From positions 16,926,517-16,990,516 of the forward strand of contig CM065173.1 in NCBI GenBank assembly GCA_033026295.1: 64,000 nt of DNA, in the 5' to 3' direction. Within the stretch, counting starts at the first letter, position 1. Every line of letters begins with the position of its first letter. This DNA comes from Channa striata. Its lineage: Eukaryota > Chordata > Actinopteri > Anabantiformes > Channidae. The position numbers were made by a program, and so were the translations under genes. Shown here piece by piece: positions 47,218-59,265 of this stretch. The notes under the pieces are model-generated. The model saw only the letters and a program-made list of their open reading frames with translations, did no database searches and had not been told where the DNA came from.

Positions 47218-49595
47218 CTCAGGAGAACCATCACAATCGCCAAACACATCAGCAAAGTCTGATGGACTTTTCCTCAGGGTCTGGTCAGCAGGCAGTGTGT
47301 TGTCATTATAAGATGACACGAACTTAAAGTCACTGGTTCTAGAACCTGTCGTCAGATACGCATCATAATTGTAAGTGCTGCGTAAAGTTCCTGTGCCGTC
47401 AACATCTGCGTAATTAGGAGGCAGATAAGCGCTGGGGATGGCGACTGCTCCGTCAAACAACAGTCTGGGCTTTCTCCTGCGACAAAACCTCAAACCCAAG
47501 ATGATGATGATGAAGGTCAGAAAGAAGGTGGACACAGACACCAGAGCGATGATCAGGTAAGAGGTCAGTTTGGAATTCTTCTCATCATAAGAAATATCCT
47601 TCAGTTCCGGCACCTCAGCCAAGTTATCAGAAATAAGTAACAACATGGAGCAGGTGGCAGAGAGAGAGGGCTGTCCGTTATCTTTCACTGCCACAATAAG
47701 GTTCTGTTTCATGCTTTCAGACTCGGAAATGTCCCGCTGTGTCCTAATCTCTCCGCTGTGGACACCGATAGTGAAAAGTCCCGGATCAGTGGATTTGACT
47801 ATGTGATAGGACAGCCAGGCGTTCTGTCCGGAGTCCGCGTCCACCGCTATCACTTTGGACACCAGAGAGCCTCCGTGCGCAGCTTTGGGGACCAGCTCGG
47901 TCATGAAGGAGTTGCCCTCCGGGGCGGGGTACAGGATCTGAGGACAGTTGTCGTTCACATCCGATATGAAGACACTGACGGTGACGTTGCTGCTGAGCGG
48001 AGAGAACCGTTGTCTCTGGCCATCACGTGGACTTTGAAACTCCTGAACTGTTCATAATCAAACGACCTCACAGCGTGGATCACCCCCGTGTCTCCGTTCA
48101 CTGATAGATAGGAGGACACCGGGGCACCGTTCACCTCCCCAGGTAACAGAGAATAAATCACTGTACCGTTCTGTCTCCAGTCGGGGTCTCGAGCAGTGAC
48201 AGAACATAAAGTGGAGCCAGCTTTGTTATTTTCAGTCACATATGCGCTGTACGACTGTTCCTCAAACACAGGTGAGTTGTCGTTGATGTCTGCTACAGAC
48301 AACTGAACAGTTTTAGAGGAGGACAGAGGTGGAGAGCCCTCGTCAGTGGCAGTGATTGTAATGTTGTAATCAGACACTAGTTCACGGTCCAGTTGTCCTG
48401 TGGTCACCAGAGAATAATAGTTTTTGATGGAAGGAACTAACTTAAAAGGGACATTTTGCTGAATGGAGCAGCGAACTTGTCCGTTTTTCTCTGAATCTTT
48501 GTCCTGCACGTTAATGATGCCCACCTCTGTACCAGGTGACACATTCTCAGGCATAGGGTTACTCAGTGATTTTACATATATTACCGGGGCGTTATCGTTT
48601 ACATCTGTAACATCTATGATGACTCTGGCATAGGATGTTAACCCCAAACCATCCTTTGCTGTGACACGCAATTCAAACGATGGTGTTGTTTCAAAATCAA
48701 CCGTGCTTTTTAATTTTAAGTCGCCTGTCTTGTGATCTATATTAAACACAGATTTCACATCCTCTGAAATGTGTCCAAAATCATATGTGACATCTCCATT
48801 GACTCCCTCGTCTACATCAGTAGCAGTTACTGTTACCACGACAGTATCTAGAGGAGAGTTTTCAGGTAGACTGGCTTTATAAGCGGCCTGGCTGAAAACT
48901 GGGACATTATCATTAGCATCCAGTACAGTGATGTGAATCGATACGGTACCTGACTTTTGAGGAGAACCACCATCCAGCGCGGTAAGAACCAAATGTATTT
49001 CTTTTAAAATTTCCCGGTCGAGCTCCTTGTTTAATACAAGTTCCACAGAATTAGTTTCGAGACCGAGGATAAAATGTTCATTCCTCTTCAGACTGTACGT
49101 CTGAACTGAATATTTGCCTATATCAGCATCATGTGCTTCTTCTATTGGAAAGCGAGCACCTTTCACTGCGGATTCACTAATGTCTATATGGATCAATTCT
49201 TTATTAAACTGCGGAGAGTTATCGTTTATATCCTGAACATGTAAGCTTATACGGTGCAGTTCTAATGGATTCTCTAACATCAGCTCTTGTTTTAACACGC
49301 ACGATGCTTTGTCTCCACAGAGGCCTTCTCTGTCAATCCTCTCGGCAACAGTCAGATCCCCGTTACTGACGTTTATGTCACAATACCTTTTGTCGCTTCC
49401 AAAAGTATCAATGCGGGCTTTTCGGGTGGATAGTCTGTTTGCTTCTATTCCCAAGTCTTTTGCAATATTTCCAATGACGGATCCGCGCTTCATTTCCTCC
49501 AGAAAAGAATAGCTTATATCTCCACTGACAAAATGGAGAGAAAGGAGCAGTAAAAGAGAGACAGAGTATTTTAAGGCGCATCCACTAATGGCCAT
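47218..49595 (-). CDS. Protocadherin variable exon 13 (one frameshift)
   Basis: The ATG at 49595 (MAISGCALKYSVSLLLLLSL) gives a clear signal peptide ending HFVSG, then DISYSFLEEMKRG. EC1-EC3 are distinct from all other exons. One base is missing at 48000-48004 (GCGGAGAGAACC, where intact exons have GCGGAGGAGAACC), late in EC5. EC6, the membrane helix and the tail ADVFGDCDGSPE (GTAGGC donor) are open in the following frame. The protein has 546 codons before the break. It carries unusual ISEDVKSVFNIDHKTGDL sequence in EC3. A single error would restore a normal protein. Confidence 0.88.
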
Positions 49596-49738
49596 GATGA
49601 CAAACCAGCCTTAGACAGGAAGTAACAAAAAGCCAAGGGTTTAAACCAAAATCGACACGATCCAAGCCCAAATCACTACTTCTCTCAGCGATCAACTGCG
49701 GGAGCTTAAATCACAATATGCTTCGACAATAGTGGGTG

Positions 49739-49786
49739 GACACTGACACACAAGCTACTACAGCTGGTACATAGCGACATCGTGAG
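49739..49786 (-). promoter_or_regulatory. CSE of exon 13 with a second CSE-like motif
   Basis: The element at 49765-49786 reads CTCACGATGTCGCTATG on the minus strand, with an intact CGCT core. A second, CAGT-type copy (TTGTGTGTCAGTGTCC) lies at 49739-49757, closer to the gene. The ATG is about 170 bp away. Confidence 0.6.
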
Positions 49787-50336
49787 CCTTCTTTGGAAAC
49801 TGCACACTGACCTTTTGAAAAAGTCTGTATAAACCTTACAACTAAAAGCAGACAATTAAACGGATCACGTTTATTTAAATCTAAAGACATGCAAACAATT
49901 TGCTCGAACTGTATTTAAAGTGACTTTCAACAAGTGAATCTTGATTTTAGGGACGCATAAAATAACACTTCTTTACTGCACATGTCCAACTGCATGATTT
50001 CAGTAACATAGATAGTTATGCATTTATTATGCTAAATTAATCTCAACAAAGTTTTTTTTGACACTATAGGGAGAAAAAGCAAGGTAGAAATAGCATTATA
50101 TTAAGAATAGGGAGATGAACGGATTGATTACATTGTTAGAAGAGCAATTATGTTTTGATGAGCTTCACTAAAAGATCGTGCTTCAAATTAGTTATGTATT
50201 AACCGATCTAGTACGTAGTTAAAACTACGCCATAGTAGCAAATTAATTAACATTCAAATAAAAAGAAAAATGTAACACCTTGCTTGAGACTGGAACTATG
50301 GAAAATGTGATAGTGAAAAAAAGATCAAAGATATAA

Positions 50337-50541
50337 AACATGTTAAGATGATTATATTCTGAAACGTTGCTAATGTTTTAGGGAAATAAAAAAAAATACC
50401 AACAAAATTTAAATTTCAGACAGAGAAGTTGGACTAACCTGTTGTATTGTGATTTTTTTCTTGTTTGTTTGTGTGTTTTCTTTTTAATATTTCCCTAAAA
50501 CATTAGCAAAGTTTCAGAATATAACCATCTTAACATGTTAT
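50337..50541. repeat. Long imperfect inverted repeat beside exon 14 donor
   Basis: Left arm 50337-50393 (ACATGTTAAGATGATTATA, then a stretch ending TGTTTTAGGGAAAT) and right arm 50483-50541 are reverse complements with only a few mismatches over about 55 bp. They are separated by a loop of about 90 bp rich in T/G. It may be a MITE or a snapback hairpin; its position 93 bp beyond the exon 14 splice donor puts it in the intron. Confidence 0.7.
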
Positions 50542-50633
50542 AAATATTTGTTTTTCTTTTTTCTGTAAGGAAAAACTGATGGATGAAAATAGAATAAAGG
50601 TGTCATTAGAATGTGAATGTTTGATTCCCTTAC

Positions 50634-53033
50634 CTCAGGGGACCCATCACAATCCCCAAAGGCATCAGCAAAGTCTGATGGACTTTTCCTCAGGGTCTGG
50701 TCAGCAGGCAGTGTGTTGTCATTATAAGATGATACGAACTTAAAGTCACTGGTTCTAGAACCTGTCGTCAGATACGCGTCATAATTGTAAGTGCTGCGTA
50801 AAGTTCCTGTGCCGTCAACATCTGCGTAATTAGGAGGCAGATAAGCGCTGGGGATGGCGACTGCTCCGTCAAACAACAGTCTGGGCTTTCTCCTGCGACA
50901 AAACCTCACACCCAGGATGATGATGATGAAGGTCAGAAAGAAGGTGGACACAGACACCAGAGCGATGATCAGGTAAGAGGTCAGTTTGGAATTCTTCTCA
51001 TCATAAGAAATATCCTTCAGTTCCGGCACCTCAGCCAAGTTATCAGAAATAAGTAACAACATGGAGCAGGTGGCAGAGAGAGAGGGCTGTCCGTTATCTT
51101 TCACTGCCACAATAAGGTTCTGTTTCATGCTGTCAGACTCGGAAATGTCCCGCTGTGTCCTGATCTCTCCGCTGTGGACACCGATAGTAAAAAGTCCCGG
51201 ATCAGTGGATTTCACTATGTGATAGGACAGCCAGGCGTTCTGTCCGGAGTCCGCGTCCACCGCTATCACTTTGGACACCAGAGAGCCTCCGTGCGCAGCT
51301 TTGGGGACCAGCTCGGTCATGAAGGAGTTGCCCTCCGGGGCGGGGTACAGGATCTGAGGACAGTTGTCGTTCACATCCGATATGAAGACACTGACGGTGA
51401 CGTTGCTGCTGAGCGGAGGAGAACCGTTGTCTCTGGCCATCACGTGGACTTTGAAACTCCTGAACTGTTCATAATCAAACGACCTCACAGCGTGGATCAC
51501 CCCAGTGTCTCCGTTCACTGATAGATAGGAGGACACCGGGGCACCGTTCACCTCACCAGGTAACAGAGAATAAATCACTGTACCGTTCTGTCTCCAGTCG
51601 GGGTCTCGAGCAGTGACGGAACATAAAGTGGATCCAGCTTTGTTATTTTCAGTCACATATGCGCTGTACGACTGTTCCTCAAACACAGGTGGGTTGTCGT
51701 TGATGTCTGCTACAGACAACTGAACAGTTTTAGAGGAGGACAGAGGTGGAGAGCCCTCGTCAGTGGCAGTGATTGTAATGTTGTAATCAGACACTAGTTC
51801 ACGGTCCAGTTGTCCTGTGGTCACCAGAGAATAATAGTTTTTGATGGAAGGAACCAACTTAAAAGGGACATTTTGCTGAATGGAGCAGCGAACCTGTCCG
51901 TTTTTGTCAGAGTCTCTGTCCTGCACATTAATAATTCCGACCTCTGTACCAGGTGACACATTCTCAGGTATAGGGTTCGACAATGACTTCAAACTTATAG
52001 CAGGTGCGTTGTCATTCACATCAATTATATCTATCGTTACTGTACAGTAGGAGGTTAATCCTGGTCCATCTTTTGCTCTTACACGCAGTTCTATTGAAGT
52101 TTCCGTCTCATAATCAATAGAGCCGAAAACTTTTATCTCTCCTGTCTTTTGATCAATTGAGAATAAAGAGACATGTTCACCTGATACATGATCAAAATTG
52201 TAAGTAATATCACCGTTGGGGCCTGCGTCTGCATCGGTGGCACTTACTGCAACAACGACAGTATCTGGAAAAGAGTTTTCAGGGAGACTGGCTGTATACA
52301 GGGACTGGCTAAACACTGGGGCGTTATCATTAGCATCTAATACAGTGACGTGTATAATTGCAGTACCTGATCTCTGAGGAGAACCGCCATCTAGAGCTGT
52401 AAGAACCAATTTTAGCTCTTCATCTTTCTCTCGGTCTAGTTCTTTTACCAAAACCATTTCAGAGTGTTTCCGTCCACCACTGTCTGTATTCACATTAATG
52501 GTGAAATGCTCGTTATTTTGCAGATTGTAACGCTGTACTGTGTTCGTACCAATATCTGCATCATAGGCTTCGGTAAGTAAGAATTTTGCTCCTTTTATGG
52601 CCGATTCTCTTATTTCAAATACAATCTTGTCCTCACTAAATTGCGGGGAATTATCATTGATGTCTTGTACGTGAATACTGATACGATGAAGCTCTAAAGG
52701 GTTTTCCAATACAAGCTCCTCCTTTAAAATACAACTCGCCTTCTTACCACAAAGGCCTTCTCTGTCGATCCTGTCCAGAACAATCAAATTTCCGGTGCTC
52801 AGATTAATATCACAATGCCGCCTGTCATTCGTGTCTGTGTCGATGCGAGCTTTGCGCGAAATAAATGTGGCAATTCCAAGACCAAGATCTTTGGCTATGT
52901 TTCCGATTACAGATCCGCGTTTCATCTCCTCTGCAACAGAGTAGCTCACATCTCCGCTTGCAAAAGGCAGGGTGATGAAGAGGACAATATAACGGCGAAT
53001 AACAGAAACATCTCTACACATTGTATATCTCAT
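50634..53033 (-). CDS. Protocadherin variable exon 14 (intact)
   Basis: Complete 800-codon variable exon. I place the start at 53033 (MRYTMCRDVSVIRRYIVLFI); an in-frame Met at 53045 adds only four residues. The signal peptide ends near PFASG and EC1 opens at DVSYSVAEEMKRG. The five calcium linkers are present (QDINDNSPQF, LDANDNAPVF, IDVNDNAPAI, ADINDNPPVF, SDVNDNCPQI). The membrane helix and RFCRRRKPR follow, and the tail ends ADAFGDCDGSPE. The donor is GTAAGG, closer to consensus than the GTAGG of its neighbours. EC1-EC3 are unique, and from mid EC4 on the sequence merges with the shared block. EC2-EC3 would give it a binding identity different from every other exon here. Confidence 0.95.
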
Positions 53034-53213
53034 GGTCTCCCACACGTTGATTTCACCCTTCCTGCCCCGTTATCCAAACACGGATGTAGTATTCCTTCTT
53101 GCAATTTACTGTCCTAATGCCATCAAAATGCTGGTCGAAATCAAATGGCATCACAGTCACCCCTTACAATGGCGAAGAGGAATGGATCAACCAAACACAC
53201 TTTCTGCTATTGT

Positions 53214-53235
53214 TGGTGCACAGTGACACCAAGAG
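53214..53235 (-). promoter_or_regulatory. CSE of exon 14 (CACT variant)
   Basis: Minus-strand CTCTTGGTGTCACTGTGCAC, about 180 bp upstream of the ATG. The downstream exon is intact, so the CACT core is compatible with a maintained gene. Confidence 0.65.
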
Positions 53236-55770
53236 TTTCCGTTAGTTATAGCACAGCAACTAGAACAATATGACTGCACTGGTTATATCAAAGAAACGTT
53301 CATTATTATATATTGTTTAAATAATTTAGTTGTTAATACTAAACTGACTTCAAGACTGTGTGATACTGATATTTACTACCATGAATATTATTTGCTTTAT
53401 CTCTAGAGGCTCTGGTGTTATTTCACAGCTAATGTTACACAATGTACTTAACTCCACTTATTAATGCTGCATTTGATTCACTGAAAAAATAAATAATCCA
53501 TAAAAAAACGGTAAACAATAAGCACAGCAACTGATTCAATATTAATCCACAAAGGTTTGCTATTATCCAAACGTAAACAGTGTAGGATCCAAACAAAGAA
53601 GTGACAAAACAATTACTAACATGGAAACAACCTGAGAGCCCAAACATTCCTACACTGACAAATCCGGAATTCTTTAATGCGGGAGCAGTGTGAAAAAAAG
53701 TTTGAACATATGTATATCTAAGGCCTTCAAAACTTCTAAGTTCCAATATTACAACATAAATTCGTATGCAAATATTACAAACAGTGCTCAGTAAAACACA
53801 ATACATTTTTATCCAAATATAAACCTTAACAAAGAAATAACCCTCACATCAAATTAGACATTTATATCAGTTCATAATCCCCTGAAAGGACACGAGGTAC
53901 CTTAAGACCATATATACATAGGACAACTTCAATACACAAAAACTATATGCCCTTACTCAACGTAAAGTAAGTGCATGAAACACGAAGTGAACTTTAGGCC
54001 ATTATTATGAATTCATGCGCATTCCTAAGAAAAAGTAAACATTTCCTTACTCAACACCTGAGAATAAACTACAAGTAAAGCGAACATCATTAAATCATAA
54101 ACGGACATCTGTAGCTCAGTTACAAGAGAAGAGAAATAACGACTTGGCATGGATGCAGTTTTTATACAATATCTAAATTCAAAAAGTACTCATATGGGTC
54201 TAGGTACTGAGGAATGTCTCACAATCAGTTTTAAAAACTTCACTCAAAAGTAGTACCTCAGTCTGTGAGGAATTTTATGTTTAATGTGCTTTCAAATATT
54301 TCACTGGCATAGCCGATTTATATTTGCATTTCACCTCCTTAAATACTGTATTCATGATCATATGAAAATTCACAATGTTGTTGCAAAGATAGTTGCTGAA
54401 AATCTTTCTGTACCACAAGATCTCAGTTTACATATATGCCCTCAAGTACTGAACCACTCTAATCATTACTATGCATTACTGAGGTTTACCTTCCCTTTGA
54501 TTTATTTGTATAGTTCGTAGTTTTTCTTAGTTCTTAGTTAACAATATCAAACATAGATGTTGCCTTCTGATGTATGTACAAGTTATCTTAATTCAACTTT
54601 CCATTCCAATCTTTGGCTTACAACAATTCTAGGGAAATTGGCAGGACAGTATTCCAAACAAGTTACAACATACAGCATTTCATCATACTGTCAGACGAAT
54701 CGAAGGATAAGCATGGAAAGTCATAGCAATGTTTACAATTCCCAGATTTTACGACCAGATTTTTTTGCACAAACTAGGATACTTGATTTAACCCTCACTC
54801 TCACATATATATTTTTTTTGTTAAATGATTTTGAAGCACACTTTTTAATGGAATGTGTTAAAGATTACTTTCATGGACTTTATATATTTATAAGTCCACA
54901 GTTAGAGAAATTATTGTGTTTGGGGATATTTGTGAATGATGAAGATAAGATCACATTTCATCAACTAATATATGGAAAAAAATGTAAATTGCAAGCACTA
55001 CCATTGTTGTTTTGCAAGTATATAGTATTAAATGTTATGTGGCAAAATAAATTTATCTAAATTGCAACTAGGGTCTCTAAATGAAGACCAACAAATGGTT
55101 TGACTAATGCTAATGCTTTTACCAGCAGTTTTCAGAATCTTAAAGTTAATTGAATCATCAGACAAGAACGAGCAGTCTTGTACAAATGAGGAATTTTGCA
55201 TCGGTATGGAATTACTTCACTCTCGTCCATGGTTTGGTTTAGGGCTTCCACAACAGACTTTTTAAAGGATAAAAGGATGACAAACATACACTGAAAATCA
55301 AGAAAAAACTCACGCATCTATTCCTAGACCTGTAGCACTACATTAGAATAATGAAAGCACAGTGCCACAATACATTTTCACGAAAGGAGTATATGTTCCA
55401 GACAGTTATGTTGTTTAGATTTTTGTCTATAGACATAACTATTATTCGTGCAGTCCTGTGTCGAAAAGTAATGCTGACATGCAAATAAATGCTTTTGTTA
55501 ATGCATTGCTTTGGAAAAATGTTTGCACACAAAACGAGCTTTTGGTTATAAGTAGGTGTCTCATACCACGCATAACCAGACAGATAATAAAAGTAATGCA
55601 CAAGCATTCCTGAAAAGGTACAAAACCTAATATCAGCTTTAATATTGTACCCACTGCTATTGATGTGTGAAAAATGTAACAATAAGATTAAAAATCTTAG
55701 ATATTAAACGTTCTGATTACAGTTACAGTTACAGTTCTGATTGAAGCATGTAGTGAATTCCCTCACAGAC

Positions 55771-55800
55771 TAAAGCAATAAGCAAAATCTAATCGACTTA
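55771..55800 (-). repeat. Possible relic of a variable-exon tail near exon 15
   Basis: AAGCAATAAGCAAAATCTAA resembles exon-end AAGCATCAGCAAAGTCTGAT with one indel and several changes, 52 bp beyond the exon 15 donor. It is weaker than the relic at 11223. Confidence 0.3.
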
Positions 55801-55851
55801 AAATAGTCTGAATTAGAAATAAGCCAAAGAAAATGTGACACACTGTCCTAC

Positions 55852-58248
55852 CTCGGGGACTCATTACAATCGCCAAAAGCATCAGCAAAGTCTGATGGAC
55901 TTTTCCTCAGGGTCTGGTCAGCAGGCAGTGTGTTGTCATTATAAGATGATACGAACTTAAAGTCACTGGTTCTAGAACCTGTCGTCAGATACGCGTCATA
56001 ATTGTAAGTGCTGCGTAAAGTTCCTGTGCCGTCAACATCTGCGTAATTAGGAGGCAGATAAGCGCTGGGGATGGCGACTGCTCCGTCAAACAACAGTCTG
56101 GGCTTTCTCCTGCGACAGAACCTCACACCCAGGATGATGATGATGAAGGTCAGAAAGAAGGTGGATACAGACACCAGAGCGATGATCAGGTAAGAGGTCA
56201 GTTTGGAATTCTTCTCATCATAAGAAATATCCTTCAGTTCCGGCACCTCAGCCAAGTTATCAGAAATAAGTAACAACATGGAGCAGGTGGCAGAGAGAGA
56301 GGGCTGTCCGTTATCTTTCACTGCCACAATAAGGTTCTGTTTCATGCTGTCAGACTCGGAAATGTCCCGCTGTGTCCTGATCTCTCCGCTGTGGACACCG
56401 ATAGTGAAAAGTCCCGGAACAGTGGATTTGACTATGTGATAGGACAGCCAGGCGTTCTGTCCGGAGTCCGCGTCCACCGCTATCACTTTGGACACCAGAG
56501 AGCCTCCGTGCGCAGCTTTGGGGACCAGCTCGGTCATGAAGGAGTTGCCCTCCGGGGCGGGGTACAGGATCTGAGGACAGTTGTCGTTCACATCCGATAT
56601 GAAGACACTGACGGTGACGTTGCTGCTGAGCGGAGGAGAACCGTTGTCTCTGGCCATCACGTGGACTTTGAAACTCCTGAACTGTTCATAATCAAACGAC
56701 CTCACAGCGTGGATCACCCCCGTGTCTCCGTTCACTGATAGATAGGAGGACACCGGGGCACCGTTCACCTCACCAGGCAACAGAGAATAAATCACTGTAC
56801 CGTTCTGTCTCCAGTCGGGGTCTCGAGCAGTGACGGAACATAAAGTGGATCCAGCTTTGTTATTTTCAGTCACATATGCGCTGTACGACTGTTCCTCAAA
56901 CACAGGTGGGTTGTCGTTGATGTCTGCTACAGACAACTGAACAGTTTTAGAGGAGGACAGAGGTGGAGAGCCCTCGTCAGTGGCAGTGATTGTAATGTTG
57001 TAATCAGACACCAGTTCACGGTCCAGTTGTCCTGTGGTCACCAGAGAATAATAGTTTTTGATGGAAGGAACCAACTTAAAAGGGACATTTTGTTGAATGA
57101 AGCAGCGAACTTGTCCATTTGTCTCAGAGTCTCTGTCCTGCACGTTAATGATGCCCACCTCAGTACCTTGGAGGACACTTTCTGGTATAGGATTTTTAAA
57201 GTTTTAACGATTGTAAGCGGAGCATTGTCATTGACATCTGTGATGTCAATCATCAATGTACACGAAGACACTAATCCAAGACCATCTTTGGCTGTAATTT
57301 GAATTTCATAGACCGGCAACTCTTCATAATCTAATGACCCACTTACTTTCACTTCACCAGTTGTCTGATCAAGAGTAAACACATTAGTACTTTCATCTGA
57401 AATGTGATCAAATTCATACGTCACATCTCCATTCACTCCTTCATCTGCGTCTGTAGCACTAACAGTTATAACTGTGGTACCTACAGGAGAGTTTTCAGGA
57501 AGACTGGCTTTATAAACGGCCTGGCTAAACACTGGAGCGTTATCATTAGCATCCAGTACAGTGACGTGAATAACTACGGTACCTGATCTCTGAGGAGAAC
57601 CACCGTCAGTGGCCACAAGTAGAATCTTTAGCTCCTGCTGTTGTTCTCTGTCCAACTCTTTCTCTAAAACTAACTCGCTGTATTTGCCTCCTGCATTTTT
57701 TGTAAGAACATTCAGTCTGAAGTTTTCATTTGCTTCAATATTATAACCCTGAATGGCGTTTTGTCCGATGTCAGCGTCGTGGGCCTCGTCTAATCGATAG
57801 CGACTTCCTTTGTCTGCCGATTCCCTAATTTCAAATTTTATCATATTCTTTTTAAACTGTGGTGAATTGTCGTTTATATCTTGAACGTGAATATTAATAC
57901 GGTGCAGCTCCAAAGGGTCCTCTAAAATAAGCTCTTGTTTCAAAACGCAGGATGCTTTTTTGCCACAAAGGCCCTCTCTGTCAATCCTATCAGCAACAAT
58001 GACATCTCCAGTGCTCAAATTAATGTCGCAATACCGTTTGCCGTTTCCATCTCCATCAATACGAGCCTTGCGACTAGAGAGTTTTGCCACCTCCAGTCCT
58101 ATATCTTTAGCTACATTTCCAACAACTGAGCCACGTTTCACCTCCTCTGGAAAGAGTAAGTCGCATCTCCACTGACGGCTTGCGGCGCAAATAATAATGT
58201 CCCAAACAAAGCGACCAGGCCAAGCACTGAACATGCTTTGTATCCCAT
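55852..58248 (-). CDS. Protocadherin variable exon 15 (three frame lesions)
   Basis: The natural start appears to be 58248, MGYKACSVLGLVALFG, a good signal peptide ending QAVSG. It leads in frame to DATYSF and then hits a one-base loss near 58150-58155 (three A where four are needed), before PEEVKRG. EC1-EC3 continue open in the next frame. A second one-base loss occurs in the T run at 57193-57197, just before the shared block. EC4-EC6, membrane helix and tail are open, but the end reads FGDCNESPR: one base is missing at 55854-55856, so the donor phase differs from all other exons. Three lesions, including a phase change, favour a pseudogene. All are homopolymer-like, however. Confidence 0.82.
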
Positions 58249-58442
58249 TTTCCCAAAAGACCAGTCTCAAATCCACCAAACCCAGGAGTTACAAAATAAA
58301 AATATTCATCCAAAAGGAGTCTTCAGCGTAGTAATAGCTGCAGTCCGGTAATGAATGCTTTGACTTCGATGCATTCAGCAATGGTTGTATGGAAATGTGC
58401 AAGTGACTAGGCCAATATAGTGTAGCACAATGAAGAAAAGAT

Positions 58443-58463
58443 GGCGGACAGTGACACTCTGAG
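58443..58463 (-). promoter_or_regulatory. CSE of exon 15 (CACT variant)
   Basis: Minus-strand CTCAGAGTGTCACTGTCCGC, about 195 bp upstream of the inferred ATG. Confidence 0.62.
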
Positions 58464-59149
58464 CAAATAGAAGGTATTACCGAAGGTTTTAAGAATTAGG
58501 CACTCAGCACAGAAATCAAAATAGTGTAAGCCGTGTTTAAATTCAAACACACACAAACACAAATTAAAACGCAGATAATTCTACTATTGTAAGTGCCAGT
58601 GTGTATTTACCTCCTTAAAACATGTATCCCCACACGACCAAAGGGAAAGAGAATGCAGTACATAAGGGTCGCCTTTGACTCAGCACCACGGATAGTTCCA
58701 ATATGGTGCATTGAGGCCCATCATAGTATTGTCAAGTAATAGCAACAAATTAATTTGAAATACCAACGGTCCACAGCTGCTTTCTTTTTACGTGCTACAG
58801 TAATCTGTTTGCTAAAAGTATTGCTGAATACTTTATTTACCAAAACAAATCTTGGGCTTCAAGTTGTACAATTTAGAATGGTGATCAAAAAGAGATTCAG
58901 AAGAGGAGGATCGTAAGTAAAGACATATTGATGAAATGCATAAACGTTATCCCCATTAAAGCGGAAGTCTTATTTTATATTTTTCGAAAAAGCCTAGTCA
59001 AAGCCCATGAAAAAGGCTGGTTTCACGCGAATGATTGGCCAACGGGAAAAGTTCACAGCGCTGACTGTAAGGCATATACATATGTCTGACAACTTGAACA
59101 TATCGATGAAGTCTGACAAGGCCAGTAGTGTGTTTACTTTTTTCTTTGA

Positions 59150-59184
59150 AACATTTGAAACTTTTTCAAAAAGTTTCAAATGTT
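59150..59184. repeat. Perfect hairpin near exon 16 donor
   Basis: AACATTTGAAACTTTTT, one C, then its exact reverse complement. Weaker pairing (AGTGTGTTT at 59127 with AAACACACACT near 59195-59205) extends the palindrome outward. It lies about 80 bp beyond the exon 16 donor, inside the intron. Confidence 0.85.
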
Positions 59185-59265
59185 AATTAAAAAAACACAC
59201 ACTAACCTGAGTGTTTACACACACAGAGACACACATAGACACAAATGTTTGTGTGCGAAGCGTAC

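Larger units (their letters stand above)
49596..50633. other. Spacer between exon 14 donor and exon 13
   Basis: Contains the exon 13 promoter and a long imperfect inverted repeat at 50337-50541. No gene was found. Confidence 0.7.
53034..55851. other. Spacer between exon 15 donor and exon 14
   Basis: A 2.8 kb AT-rich stretch with the exon 14 promoter at one end and a tail-like relic at 55771-55800 at the other. A 167-codon plus-strand open frame at 54557-55060 shows no recognisable domain. Nothing else was seen. Confidence 0.6.
58249..59265. other. Spacer between exon 16 donor and exon 15
   Basis: Contains the exon 15 promoter and a 17-bp-arm hairpin at 59150-59184, with a CA-rich tract next to the exon 16 donor that resembles the one beside exon 17. 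No gene was found. Confidence 0.65.

Noticed and set aside
54557..55060. 167-codon plus-strand open frame in the spacer of exons 14/15
   Set aside because: No recognisable domain, signal or homology; the composition matches AT-rich spacer.
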